Source of the DNA: Acidovorax sp. NCPPB 4044
GTDB taxonomy: Bacteria; Pseudomonadota; Gammaproteobacteria; Burkholderiales; Burkholderiaceae_C
Reading direction: 5' to 3'
Assembly: GCF_028069655.1 (NCBI RefSeq)
Contig: NZ_JAMCOS010000001.1
Coordinates: 1,828,001-1,892,000 of the forward strand
Length of the DNA stretch: 64,000 nt
Shown: in pieces, positions 8,522-18,348 of the stretch
Layout: every line of letters starts with the position of its first letter
Numbering within the stretch: position 1 is the stretch's first letter
Position numbers and translations under genes: made by a program
Notes under the pieces: model-generated
Database searches by the model: none
Seen by the model: only the letters and a program-made list of their open reading frames with translations
What the model was told of the DNA's origin: nothing

Positions 8522-8527
8522 CATAAT
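8522..8527 (+). promoter_or_regulatory. -10-like box CATAAT ahead of nadE
   Basis: CATAAT 28 bp before the nadE ATG. No recognisable -35 element at 16-18 bp. The same hexamer precedes ilvB, the DUF808 gene and the cyclase gene. Confidence 0.35.
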
Positions 8528-8554
8528 CGCCGGAGTCCTTTCCTGCCGCTTTCC

Positions 8555-10207
8555 ATGCCATTCGCCATCAGCATCGCGCAATTCAACTTCATCGTCGGCG
8601 ATGTCCAGGGCAACGCCCAGAAGATCATCGCCGCCGCGCGCGATGCGCATGCGCAAGGCGCAGGCCTGCTGCTGACCCCCGAACTGGCCCTGTGCGGCTA
8701 TGCGGCCGAAGACCTCTATCTGCGCCCGGCGTTCCTGGATGCCTGCGAGCAGGCGCTGGACTCGGTCGCCGAGGCCACGGCCGGCCTGGACGGCCTGGCC
8801 GTGGTGGTCGGCCACCCCTGGCGCCGCATCGTCGATGGACGGGAGTGCTGCCACAACGCCGCCAGCGTGCTGCGCGGCGGGCGCAACGAGCAGACCTACG
8901 CCAAGCAGGAGCTGCCCAACTACGCGGTGTTCGACGAGCGCCGCTACTTCACGCCCGGCAGCGGGCCCTGCGTGTTCGAGGTGCAGGGCGTGCGCATCGG
9001 CCTGCTCATCTGCGAGGACGCCTGGTTCCCCGGCCCCGCGCGCCAGGCCGCCGACGCGGGCGCCCAGCTGCTCGCCACGCTGAACGCCTCTCCCTTCCAC
9101 CTGGGCAAGAGCGCGGAGCGCGAGCAGATCATGCGCGAGCGCGTGGCGGAAACCGGCCTGCCGCTGGTCTACGCGCACTTGGTGGGCGGGCAGGACGAAG
9201 TCGTCTTCGAGGGGCGCTCGTTCGCCCTGGACGCTGGCGGCTTCGTGAGCTTCCGCGCTCCGGGGTTCGAGGAAAAACTGCTCCATGCCGCCGTAAACAT
9301 TGAAAATGATGCTATCAAAATAGTAGCAAATGTGGCGCCCATCCCAGCGCCGGAGTCCGACCTGTGGAGCGCGCTGGTCATGGGTGTGCGCGACTACGTC
9401 GGCAAGAACCGCTTTCCCGGCGCGCTGCTGGGGCTCTCCGGCGGCATCGATTCGGCGCTGGTGCTTGCCATCGCCGTCGATGCCCTCGGGGCGGACCGGG
9501 TCCGCGCGGTGATGATGCCCTCGCCCTACACCGCGGACATCAGCTGGATCGACGCGCGCGACATGGCCGAGCGCCTGGGCGTGCGTTACGACGAGATCGC
9601 CATCGCGCCCCCGTTCGACGCTTTCAAGGCGGCGCTCGCCCCCGAATTCGCCGGGCGTGCCGAAGATGCCACCGAGGAGAACCTGCAGGCGCGCATCCGC
9701 GGCACCCTGCTCATGGCGCTGTCGAACAAGTTCGGCGCCATCGTGCTGACCACCGGCAACAAGAGCGAAATGGCCACCGGCTACTGCACCCTCTATGGCG
9801 ACATGGCCGGCGGCTTCGCGGTCATCAAGGACGTCGCGAAGACCGCCGTGTACGGCCTGGCCCGCTGGCGCAACGACAACGATCCGTTCGGCACCGGCGC
9901 AGCGCCGATTCCGGAACGCATCATCACCCGCCCGCCCAGTGCCGAACTGCGCCCCGACCAGAAAGACCAGGACAGCCTGCCGCCCTACGACGTGCTCGAC
10001 GCCATCGTCGCCCGCTACATGGAAAACGACGAGCCGATCGAGTCCATCGTCGCCGCAGGGTACGCCGCCGCGGATGTCGAGCGCGTGACCCGGCTCATCC
10101 AGATCAACGAGTACAAGCGCCGCCAGGCCCCCGTCGGCATCCGCGTGACACCCCGCAGCTTCGGCAAGGACTGGCGCTACCCGATCACCAACCGTTTCCG
10201 GGCCTGA
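8555..10207 (+). CDS. nadE: Glutamine-hydrolysing NAD+ synthetase
   Basis: 550 aa. It makes NAD+ from deamido-NAD+, ATP and glutamine in the cytoplasm. The N-terminal nitrilase-type glutaminase domain (about 1-240) has the triad Glu43 (LTPELALCGY), Lys117 (YAKQELPNY) and Cys153 (LLICEDAW). The C-terminal synthetase domain (about 265-550) has the ATP-binding SGGIDS loop at 295-300. The linker between the domains, residues about 242-259, is encoded by an in-frame copy of the dispersed repeat (9280-9330). That stretch is AT-richer and uses Ile/Asn/Lys codons unlike its neighbours. glnB follows 194 bp downstream, a common pairing in betaproteobacteria. Confidence 0.96.
   Translation: MPFAISIAQFNFIVGDVQGNAQKIIAAARDAHAQGAGLLLTPELALCGYAAEDLYLRPAFLDACEQALDSVAEATAGLDGLAVVVGHPWRRIVDGRECCHNAASVLRGGRNEQTYAKQELPNYAVFDERRYFTPGSGPCVFEVQGVRIGLLICEDAWFPGPARQAADAGAQLLATLNASPFHLGKSAEREQIMRERVAETGLPLVYAHLVGGQDEVVFEGRSFALDAGGFVSFRAPGFEEKLLHAAVNIENDAIKIVANVAPIPAPESDLWSALVMGVRDYVGKNRFPGALLGLSGGIDSALVLAIAVDALGADRVRAVMMPSPYTADISWIDARDMAERLGVRYDEIAIAPPFDAFKAALAPEFAGRAEDATEENLQARIRGTLLMALSNKFGAIVLTTGNKSEMATGYCTLYGDMAGGFAVIKDVAKTAVYGLARWRNDNDPFGTGAAPIPERIITRPPSAELRPDQKDQDSLPPYDVLDAIVARYMENDEPIESIVAAGYAAADVERVTRLIQINEYKRRQAPVGIRVTPRSFGKDWRYPITNRFRA
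9280..9330 (+). repeat. Dispersed ~50-bp repeat, copy 2, in frame inside nadE
   Basis: CTCCATGCCGCCG head, then an AT-rich spacer and the tail GCTATCAAAATAGTAGC. It is translated as part of the interdomain linker of NadE (LLHAAVNIENDAIKIVAN) without a stop or frameshift. Confidence 0.75.
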
Positions 10208-10250
10208 GACGGATTGGCCTTCTACCGCACAACATCGTCGGTCCGCCTCG

Positions 10251-10266
10251 CCGTGCTGCAGCACGG
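10251..10266. promoter_or_regulatory. 16-bp perfect palindrome between nadE and glnB
   Basis: CCGTGCTGCAGCACGG, fully self-complementary, 135 bp ahead of glnB. It could be an operator or a small hairpin. It does not match an NtrC site. Confidence 0.3.
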
Positions 10267-10359
10267 GCTGCGGCCTTTCGCATCGTTGCTCGGCCGGATG
10301 CCGAACCGTTTGGGAGCCCGGGGCAACCCTTCCGCCGCGGGAGCGGGCCATCGCCGTGA

Positions 10360-10740
<381 letters not shown>

Positions 10741-10787
10741 TTCCGCGGACGGTCCACGTCGCTCCGCAGGCCGGCCGGGCCGCGCGG

Positions 10788-10811
10788 CACCGGCAGGCAG
10801 CGCTGCCGGTG
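10788..10811. terminator. Hairpin between convergent glnB and LOG genes
   Basis: CACCGGCAG (10788-10796), loop GCAGCG, CTGCCGGTG (10803-10811), a perfect 9-bp stem in the convergent gap. No T tract on either strand, so intrinsic termination is uncertain. Confidence 0.4.
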
Positions 10812-10821
10812 TGCCCGCGTG

Positions 10822-11415
10822 TCAGATCACCGCGCGCAGCGGGGGCGTCTCCCGCCGGGTGCCGGCGGCCTCCACCAGGCCGCGCAGCAGTGCGGCGGCG
10901 TCGTTGCCCACCGACAGCAGGTCCATCTGCCAATCGCTCATCAGGCCGGACCGCACGCTGTGGTCCAGGAAGGCCAGCAGGCCGTCGTAGTAGGCGTCCA
11001 CGTTGAGCAGCCCCAGCGGCTTGTCGTGGTAACCGAGCTGCCGCCACGTCCAGACCTCGAACAATTCCTCGAAGGTGCCGATCCCGCCGGGCAGGGCCAG
11101 GAACGCATCGCAGCGCTCTGCCATCAAGGCCTTGCGCTCGTGCATCGTGGTCACGATGTGCAATTCATCGCAGGCCCGGTTGGCCAGTTCCTTGTCGACC
11201 AGCGCCTGCGGAATCACGCCGACCACCCGGCCACCGGCGCGCCGGGTCGCCTCGGCCACGGTTCCCATCAAGCCGCTGCGGCCGCCGCCGTAGACGAGCT
11301 GACCGCCATGGCGGCCGATCCAATCGCCCACTGCCTCGGCCGCATCGGCGAAAGCAGGGTTCTCGCCATGGCGCGAGCCCAGGTACACACAGATCGAAAA
11401 AGCAGGGTCGGTCAT
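10822..11415 (-). CDS. LOG-family protein (TIGR00730, nucleoside 5'-monophosphate phosphoribohydrolase)
   Basis: 197 aa Rossmann-like fold. The signature PGGIGTFEELFEVWTW (family PGGxGTxxE) and GGGRSGLMG are present. LOG enzymes cleave cytokinin riboside 5'-monophosphate, or AMP-like nucleotides, to free base and ribose 5-phosphate. Cytokinin release is established for some members, but many bacterial ones act on other nucleotides. Its ATG overlaps the stop of the upstream dgkA gene (ATGA), so translation is coupled. If the host is plant-associated, a cytokinin role is possible but unproven here. Confidence 0.88.
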   Translation of the reverse strand: MTDPAFSICVYLGSRHGENPAFADAAEAVGDWIGRHGGQLVYGGGRSGLMGTVAEATRRAGGRVVGVIPQALVDKELANRACDELHIVTTMHERKALMAERCDAFLALPGGIGTFEELFEVWTWRQLGYHDKPLGLLNVDAYYDGLLAFLDHSVRSGLMSDWQMDLLSVGNDAAALLRGLVEAAGTRRETPPLRAVI

Positions 11416-11825
11416 CCAGAAAACCTTTGAAACAATGCCGCGCCCCAGACGCCTGCGCACAGCAGCAGGCTCAGCAGCACGGCGGCGCTGCCCATGTCCT
11501 TGGCCCGCTTCGACAGCGCATGCCATTCCGGCCCGATGCGGTCGATCGCGGCCTCCACGGCCGAATTGAGCAGTTCGGTGACCAGCACCAGCACCACCGT
11601 GGCGATCAGCAACGCCATCTCCAGCCAGTTGCGGCCCACCCAGGCCGACAGCGGCAGCAGCACGGCGGCAAGGGTGGCTTCCAGGCGGAAGGCCTTCTCG
11701 GACCAGCCGGCCGCCAGTCCGTTCCAGGAATGGGCTGCGGCATGCCGCAACCTGTGCAGGCCTCGGCGGGACTTGTGGGGATTGTTGAAAATCGGCGCGG
11801 TCATGAAGGTAGGCCGTTGAAACAT
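11412..11825 (-). CDS. dgkA: Diacylglycerol kinase (DgkA)
   Basis: 137 aa, small integral membrane kinase that phosphorylates diacylglycerol to phosphatidate, recycling lipid from membrane-derived oligosaccharide and lipopolysaccharide modification. Three hydrophobic segments and the signature ELLNSAVEAAIDR identify the family. An alternative start at the ATG at 11804 (MTAPIFNN) would remove 7 residues. The C-terminal codon overlaps the LOG start by 4 bp. It follows the RDD-domain gene by about 95 bp on the same strand. Confidence 0.93.
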   Translation of the reverse strand: MFQRPTFMTAPIFNNPHKSRRGLHRLRHAAAHSWNGLAAGWSEKAFRLEATLAAVLLPLSAWVGRNWLEMALLIATVVLVLVTELLNSAVEAAIDRIGPEWHALSKRAKDMGSAAVLLSLLLCAGVWGAALFQRFSG

Positions 11826-11918
11826 TCTGCCCCCCCATGCGTGACGCTGCCGAGACAGGTGGACACAGAGAGCGGGCGGGGCGGAAGAGGAAGGAGAAGA
11901 GGGGGAGCCGGCCCGGGT

Positions 11919-12464
11919 TCAGGCCTGCACCAGGCGGGTACCCGCCCACGCGTCGTGCCAGAACTGCCGCTGCGGATGGAAGCGGCTGAGCAAGGCCCAC
12001 ACCGCCACCCAGCCGAGGGTGAGCACCGTGATCTCCCCAGCGCCCAGACCCAGCCGACCGACGATGGCCAGCGGAGGCAGGAACCACATCCAGCTGAGTA
12101 CGTAGCGCCACAGCGCGCGCAGCTGCGTCACGGGCGCTCCCGACTTGTCCCGCAGCCGGATATGCCAGGTTTTCATGGCGAGGGTCTGGCCCTTCGCCCA
12201 GAACCAGGTGAAGTAAATACCGAAGACCACGAAGAGGAACCCCATGCGGATGGCGCGGTGGTCCAGCGCGTGGCGCGACTGGCTGAGCGAATCGAAGAGA
12301 TAGCCCGCAATGAAGACGACCCCGAACATCAGGATGCCCTCATACAGCCAGCAGGCCATGCGGCGACGCAGCGAAGGCGTCTTGAAGTTCTGATGGGCCT
12401 CAGCGCCAGCGTCGCGAGGGCGTTCGGTGGCGGAGGCAGGGCCGTGGTGCGTCGTGGAAGGCAT
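11919..12464 (-). CDS. RDD-family membrane protein
   Basis: 181 aa. After a ~30-residue polar N-terminus comes RRRMACWLYEGILMFGVVF, the RDD-type first helix (R and E/D in place), then two more helices and a C-terminal hydrophobic stretch. WFWAKGQTLAMKTWHIRLRD is the usual loop of the family. Function of RDD proteins is generally unknown; some act in transport or stress. It is the last gene of the sigma factor run and begins 7 nt after the DUF3106 stop, so it is probably co-transcribed. Confidence 0.87.
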   Translation of the reverse strand: MPSTTHHGPASATERPRDAGAEAHQNFKTPSLRRRMACWLYEGILMFGVVFIAGYLFDSLSQSRHALDHRAIRMGFLFVVFGIYFTWFWAKGQTLAMKTWHIRLRDKSGAPVTQLRALWRYVLSWMWFLPPLAIVGRLGLGAGEITVLTLGWVAVWALLSRFHPQRQFWHDAWAGTRLVQA

Positions 12465-12471
12465 CCGGCGA

Positions 12472-13329
12472 TTATTGCGGCGGATGTACCGGTTCGTTGT
12501 TCCGCGTCTCGGGCGCCGCCGCTGGCGGCTCGGAAGACAGCGGGGGGAGGGGGGCGGGCACCGCGATCGGCGCGGGCACCGGGAGGGTCTCCACCACCGA
12601 CGGGGCGATGGTGGGTGCGCTGGCCGGGGGAGGGGGAACGAGCACGGGCAGCGCCTGCATCGGATGGGCCGCAGGCGGGGCCGGAATCTTGGGGGCGTTG
12701 GCGCGGTTGGCTGCGCTGGCCGCCGCGGGCACGCGGGCCAGCTTGCGCGTCGGTACGGGGCGGATCGCCGTGGCGGCGCCGGTCGGCTTGGGGGCCGCAC
12801 GCGCTGCCAGCTGTTTTTTCTCTTCCTCGCTCAGGGCCAGATACGCTTCCCATTGCGCACGTTTGTCGTCGACCGCCAGCTTGTTGGTGAGCGCATAGTT
12901 GAGCCGCGCCTGGCTGCGTTGCTGGCCGCTCAGGTTGGCCCAGTCGGTGATGCGTGCCAGGAGCTTTTCCTGTTCGTGGGGCGACAGGCTGGGAAACGTT
13001 GCCGCCAACGTGAGCCAATGGCGCTTCTGCGCTTCACTCATGGTGGGCCAGCGCTCGACCAAGGGGCGGAGGGCGTGCTTCTGCGCCACCGTGAGACTGC
13101 TCCAGGCCGGGCCTGTTCCGGCGCCGTCGGGGTCAGGGGTTGCTGGTCGGGTCTCCTGGCCACGTGCCGTGTGCTTGCTGGCGAGAGCCTCGGCAGGCAC
13201 CGGGGTGCCGGGGGCCATGCCCGCCTGCCTCCAGGCCTGCCAGCCCACGGCCGAGAGCACGCCCAGCAATGCAAAAGCCAGCACGGCGGCTGGCATCAGT
13301 CGAGAGGCGGCGAGCGGGGCAGTGGGCAT
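12472..13329 (-). CDS. DUF3106-domain protein, membrane-anchored
   Basis: 285 aa. An N-terminal transmembrane segment (PAAVLAFALLGVLSAVGW) is followed by a DUF3106 region, about residues 75-165: WSSLTVAQKHALRPLVERW, then WANLSGQQRSQARLNY and YLALSEEEKKQLAARA. These regularly spaced W/L-x-x-L helices are typical of the family. The C-terminal 110 residues are a Pro/Ala-rich, low-complexity tail. The bulk should face the periplasm. Function unknown. Its place between DUF3619 and RDD genes, downstream of an ECF sigma gene, suggests a shared pathway. Confidence 0.8.
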   Translation of the reverse strand: MPTAPLAASRLMPAAVLAFALLGVLSAVGWQAWRQAGMAPGTPVPAEALASKHTARGQETRPATPDPDGAGTGPAWSSLTVAQKHALRPLVERWPTMSEAQKRHWLTLAATFPSLSPHEQEKLLARITDWANLSGQQRSQARLNYALTNKLAVDDKRAQWEAYLALSEEEKKQLAARAAPKPTGAATAIRPVPTRKLARVPAAASAANRANAPKIPAPPAAHPMQALPVLVPPPPASAPTIAPSVVETLPVPAPIAVPAPLPPLSSEPPAAAPETRNNEPVHPPQ

Positions 13330-13340
13330 GCAGAGAGGTG

Positions 13341-13805
13341 TCAGCGGTTTGGCGCCTGTGCGGAAGTCTTGAGAAACTGCAGGAAGCCCGGGTCGGCATA
13401 GGCCGATGGAGGAAGATCGTCGGTCAGCAAGGCAGCATCCACCTCGGCCACTTCGTTCACGCCCTTTTCGTCCTGGGCGACATTGATGACGACCAGACCG
13501 ACCAGCAGGGCAGTCAGCGGAATGGCTGATACCAGTGCGCGCCACCAGTTCCCGCCCTCGCCACCCCAACCGAGAGAGGCGCTGCTTCCGCGCCCCAGAA
13601 CGGTCGTTGCTGCCGCAGCCTGCCGTACCGGCACGGCCGCCACCTTCTTGCGGCGTGCAAGGGCCTGGACGCGCGCTGCGCGCAGCCGCTCCGAAAAATC
13701 GTACGGCATCTCGGCCGTTCCCTCGGACAGGCGCGCGGTGACGCGCCGTGCAAAACGCTCTGCAGCAGCCTCGCGGGTGGACAGTGTCTGGGGATTGGAG
13801 TTCAT
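13341..13805 (-). CDS. DUF3619 protein, single-pass membrane (anti-sigma-like layout)
   Basis: 154 aa. A charged N-terminal half (about 1-90, with YDFSERLRAARVQALARRKK) is followed by one transmembrane helix (LVSAIPLTALLVGLVVINV, about 93-111) and an acidic C-terminal tail of about 40 residues. The ATG overlaps the stop of the upstream ECF sigma factor gene (ATGA), the tightest form of coupling. Layout and coupling resemble anti-sigma factors, but no zinc (ZAS) motif is present and DUF3619 has no established function. Anti-sigma activity is inference. Confidence 0.85.
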   Translation of the reverse strand: MNSNPQTLSTREAAAERFARRVTARLSEGTAEMPYDFSERLRAARVQALARRKKVAAVPVRQAAAATTVLGRGSSASLGWGGEGGNWWRALVSAIPLTALLVGLVVINVAQDEKGVNEVAEVDAALLTDDLPPSAYADPGFLQFLKTSAQAPNR

Positions 13806-14371
13806 AGTTCGATTCCTTTGGCCTTCAGTGCTTTGCTGAGGGTCTGAACAGCGCGGAAACAATGCGTCTTGACGCTGCCTTCTGAGCAACCCATAGCCGC
13901 AGCCGTTTCAGCAACATCCATTTCTTCCCAGTAACGCATCAAAAACGCCTCCCGTTGACGAGGTGGCAACTCCTGGATTTCTGCTTCGATATCCCGAAAA
14001 ACCTGGGCACGGCGCGCCAGGTCTTCGGTGCTCTGCGTGGTTTGCGAATTTTCCGGGCCCGAATAGGCTTCGAGGAGGTCAAAGTCGTCGCCATCGTCGC
14101 CCGGCCCCTCGAAATCGCTCATGCTGGAAAAAAGCGCATTTCTGGTCTTCTGCCGGCGGAACCAATCCAATGTGCAATTGGAAAGAATGCGCTGAAACAG
14201 CATCGGCAACTCGGCCGGCGGCTTGTCCCCGTAATGCTCGGCCAGTTTGAGCATGCTGTCTTGCACGATGTCCAATGCGGCTTCCTCATTGCGGACGTGG
14301 TAGAGCGAGCGCTTGAAGGCACGCTTTTCCACGCTTTTGAGAAAGTCGGACAGTTCTTGTTCGGTCGCCAA
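13802..14371 (-). CDS. ECF-family RNA polymerase sigma factor
   Basis: 189 aa. Sigma region 2 lies at about 10-75 (RNEEAALDIVQDSMLKLAEH, RILSNCTLDWFRRQK) and region 4 at about 125-180 (LPPRQREAFLMRYWEEMDVA, then GCSEGSVKTHCFRAVQTL). An acidic linker between them (GPGDDGDDFDLLEAY) is longer than usual. It is the first gene of a minus-strand run with DUF3619, DUF3106 and RDD genes and overlaps DUF3619 by 4 bp. It is divergent from ilvB. The signal it answers to is not evident. Confidence 0.93.
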   Translation of the reverse strand: MATEQELSDFLKSVEKRAFKRSLYHVRNEEAALDIVQDSMLKLAEHYGDKPPAELPMLFQRILSNCTLDWFRRQKTRNALFSSMSDFEGPGDDGDDFDLLEAYSGPENSQTTQSTEDLARRAQVFRDIEAEIQELPPRQREAFLMRYWEEMDVAETAAAMGCSEGSVKTHCFRAVQTLSKALKAKGIEL

Positions 14372-14501
14372 GAGATGTAGAGGCCCATGAGGGCGGAGAA
14401 AGCCGCGTACGGCGCAGGGCAGACAATCTGCAGATGCCGCGCATTATTGCATCGGCGCGATGTTTTTTGGATTCTGCACTCTGCTTGTCGAGCGGGGGTG
14501 C

Positions 14502-14507
14502 CATAAT
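14502..14507 (+). promoter_or_regulatory. -10-like box CATAAT ahead of ilvB
   Basis: CATAAT lies about 150 bp ahead of the ilvB start, leaving room for a leader. The leader contains short AGGGT/ACCCT arms followed by GGTTTTT near 14600-14635, a weak hairpin, but no convincing Ile/Leu/Val-rich leader peptide was found. Confidence 0.3.
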
Positions 14508-14658
14508 ACGCGGTGCAATTCAAAAGGCAAACGGGTCCCGATCCGGCGCAGTCATCATCTCGCCCATGGCCGAGGCCTCAAGTTCCGAGTCGGCTCCACA
14601 AGGGTCGCAGCGAGGGGCACCCTAGGTTTTTCGTCAGAGAAATTCGCAAAGGTTGATC

Positions 14659-16461
14659 ATGGAAATTTCCAAGGCCGAGCTTTCATCGGCAACCGCCGCC
14701 GCACAGGCCGCAAACTCCCCCTCCAGTGCATCCAACGCCCATCCCGATCTGATGGGGTCGGAAATCCTCATCAAGTCCTTGCAGGCTGAAGGGGTGCAAT
14801 ACATCTGGGGTTACCCAGGCGGGGCGGTGCTCTACATCTACGACGCGCTCTACAAGCAAGACACCATCCAGCACGTGCTGGTGCGGCACGAGCAGGCCGC
14901 GGTGCATGCAGCCGATGGCTATGCGAGAGCGACCGGCGATGTGGGCGTTGCGTTGGTGACTTCCGGCCCCGGCTTGACGAATGCCGTGACTGGCATTGCC
15001 ACGGCTTACATGGATTCCATTCCGATGGTCATCGTCTCTGGCCAGGTGCCTACGCCTGCGATCGGGCTGGACGCTTTCCAGGAGTGCGATACCGTGGGTA
15101 TCACCCGGCCGATCGTGAAGCACAACTTCCTCGTGAAGGACGCTCGCGATCTTGCCGCGACCATGAAAAAGGCCTTCCACATCGCTCGCACTGGCCGTCC
15201 GGGCCCGGTCGTGGTCGATATACCGAAGGACGTCTCTTTCAAGAAAGTGCCTTACCACGGCTATCCCCAGACTGTGGAGATGCGCTCCTACAATCCGGTC
15301 CGCAAAGGTCACGGTGGGCAGATCCGCAAGGCATTGCAGTTGCTCTTGGCTGCGAAGCGACCCTATATCTATACCGGTGGCGGGGTGCTGCTGGGGAATG
15401 CCACGCAAGAACTGCGAACCCTGGTGGACATGCTGGGGTATCCGGTCACGAACACTCTCATGGGGCTGGGCGCCTATCCTGCGAGTTCACCGAAATTCCT
15501 GGGCATGCTGGGCATGCACGGAACCATCGAAGCCAACAACGCGATGCAGAACTGCGATGTGCTGCTGGCGGTGGGCGCGCGTTTCGATGACCGCGTGATC
15601 GGCAATCCGAAGCATTTTGCCCAGAACGATCGCAAGATCATCCATGTCGATATCGACCCCTCCAGCATTTCGAAGCGCGTCAAGGTGGATGTTCCCATCG
15701 TGGGAGATGTCAAGGACGTGCTGACCGAACTGATCTCGATGATCCGGGAGTCTGCGCTTCGCCCTGATGCTGCGGCCCTGGCTTCGTGGTGGGACTCCAT
15801 CGAAGGATGGCGCCGTCGGGATTGCCTCAAGTACGACCGGGGCAACCAAGAGGTCATCAAGCCGCAGTTCGTGGTCGAGACGCTGTGGAACATGACCAAG
15901 GATGCCGATACCTACGTCACCTCGGACGTTGGGCAGCACCAGATGTGGGCGGCACAGTATTACCGGTTCGATGAGCCGCGCCGCTGGATCAATTCTGGAG
16001 GTCTCGGAACCATGGGTGTGGGCATTCCCTATGCCATGGGCATCAAGCTGGCCAAGCCGGAGAGTGAGGTGTTCTGCATCACGGGCGAAGGCTCCGTGCA
16101 AATGAACATCCAGGAGCTTTCGACCTGCTTGCAGTACAACACTCCCATCAAGATCTGCTCGCTCAACAACCGCTATTTGGGAATGGTGAGGCAGTGGCAG
16201 GAGATTGAGTACTCTGGTCGCTACAGCCACAGCTACATGGACGCGCTTCCCAATTTCGTGAAGCTGGCGGAGGCTTACGGCCATGTCGGCCTGTTGATCG
16301 AGCGCCCCCAGGATGTGGAGCCCGCATTGCGTGAAGCCCGCAGGCTCAAGGACCGGACAGTTTTTCTGGACTTCCGCACGGACCCGACCGAAAACGTGTT
16401 TCCCATGGTGCAGGCCGGCAAGGGCATCACGGAAATGCTGTTGGGTTCTGAAGACCTTTAA
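14659..16461 (+). CDS. ilvB: Acetolactate synthase, large (catalytic) subunit
   Basis: 600 aa ThDP-dependent enzyme that makes 2-acetolactate and 2-aceto-2-hydroxybutyrate, the first shared step of valine, leucine and isoleucine synthesis. Visible: the ThDP-activating glutamate region VLVRHEQAAVHAADGYARAT, FAD-related GARFDDRVIGN, and the ThDP/Mg site GEGSVQMNIQELSTC with NNRYLGMVRQWQ. The ATG at 14659 follows AAAGG at 6 nt spacing and is preferred over the TTG at 14653. ilvH, ilvC, pssA and leuA follow on the same strand. The N-terminal ~35 residues are a Ser/Ala-rich extension. Confidence 0.96.
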   Translation: MEISKAELSSATAAAQAANSPSSASNAHPDLMGSEILIKSLQAEGVQYIWGYPGGAVLYIYDALYKQDTIQHVLVRHEQAAVHAADGYARATGDVGVALVTSGPGLTNAVTGIATAYMDSIPMVIVSGQVPTPAIGLDAFQECDTVGITRPIVKHNFLVKDARDLAATMKKAFHIARTGRPGPVVVDIPKDVSFKKVPYHGYPQTVEMRSYNPVRKGHGGQIRKALQLLLAAKRPYIYTGGGVLLGNATQELRTLVDMLGYPVTNTLMGLGAYPASSPKFLGMLGMHGTIEANNAMQNCDVLLAVGARFDDRVIGNPKHFAQNDRKIIHVDIDPSSISKRVKVDVPIVGDVKDVLTELISMIRESALRPDAAALASWWDSIEGWRRRDCLKYDRGNQEVIKPQFVVETLWNMTKDADTYVTSDVGQHQMWAAQYYRFDEPRRWINSGGLGTMGVGIPYAMGIKLAKPESEVFCITGEGSVQMNIQELSTCLQYNTPIKICSLNNRYLGMVRQWQEIEYSGRYSHSYMDALPNFVKLAEAYGHVGLLIERPQDVEPALREARRLKDRTVFLDFRTDPTENVFPMVQAGKGITEMLLGSEDL

Positions 16462-16604
16462 GCCACGCCACGCTGTGCCGTGCCCGGGCCCTTGGTCCGG
16501 TTTCTGCCGCCGGTCCGGCGGTTATTTATTGACGAATCTATTGCATGCCGAGCCTGGGACTTACCGGTTTCAGGGGGAGGGCAGCGAAAAGAGGGATCTT
16601 TTTC

Positions 16605-18171
<1,567 letters not shown>

Positions 18172-18208
18172 TCTTTTTCCCGCCGTCGGCGGCTATGAGA
18201 TCATGAAG

Positions 18209-18237
18209 AGGCCACCCGCAGGGTGGCCTTCTTTTTT
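18209..18237 (+). terminator. Rho-independent terminator after ilvC
   Basis: AGGCCACCC (18209-18217), loop GCA, GGGTGGCCT (18221-18229), then TCTTTTTT. A perfect 9-bp stem with a T tract. Confidence 0.9.
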
Positions 18238-18348
18238 GCGACTGTCAGGCGGCGCCCTCTAAACTGCCGCCTTTATTGCCTTGGGCAAACTTATCTTTAT
18301 GAAATTCTTCGCTGGGCGCATGACCACCGGTAACTGGGAGTTGGCTTG

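Larger units (their letters stand above)
8212..8554. other. Intergenic region between the DUF482 gene and nadE
   Basis: 343 bp between divergent genes with no convincing gene. It holds a perfect DnaA box (8453-8461) and a CATAAT -10-like box (8522-8527) for nadE. Confidence 0.5.

Noticed and set aside
14511..14652. Ile/Leu/Val leader peptide for ilvB
   Set aside because: Frames in this leader are not rich in branched-chain codons and the hairpin is weak, unlike the clear case at leuA.
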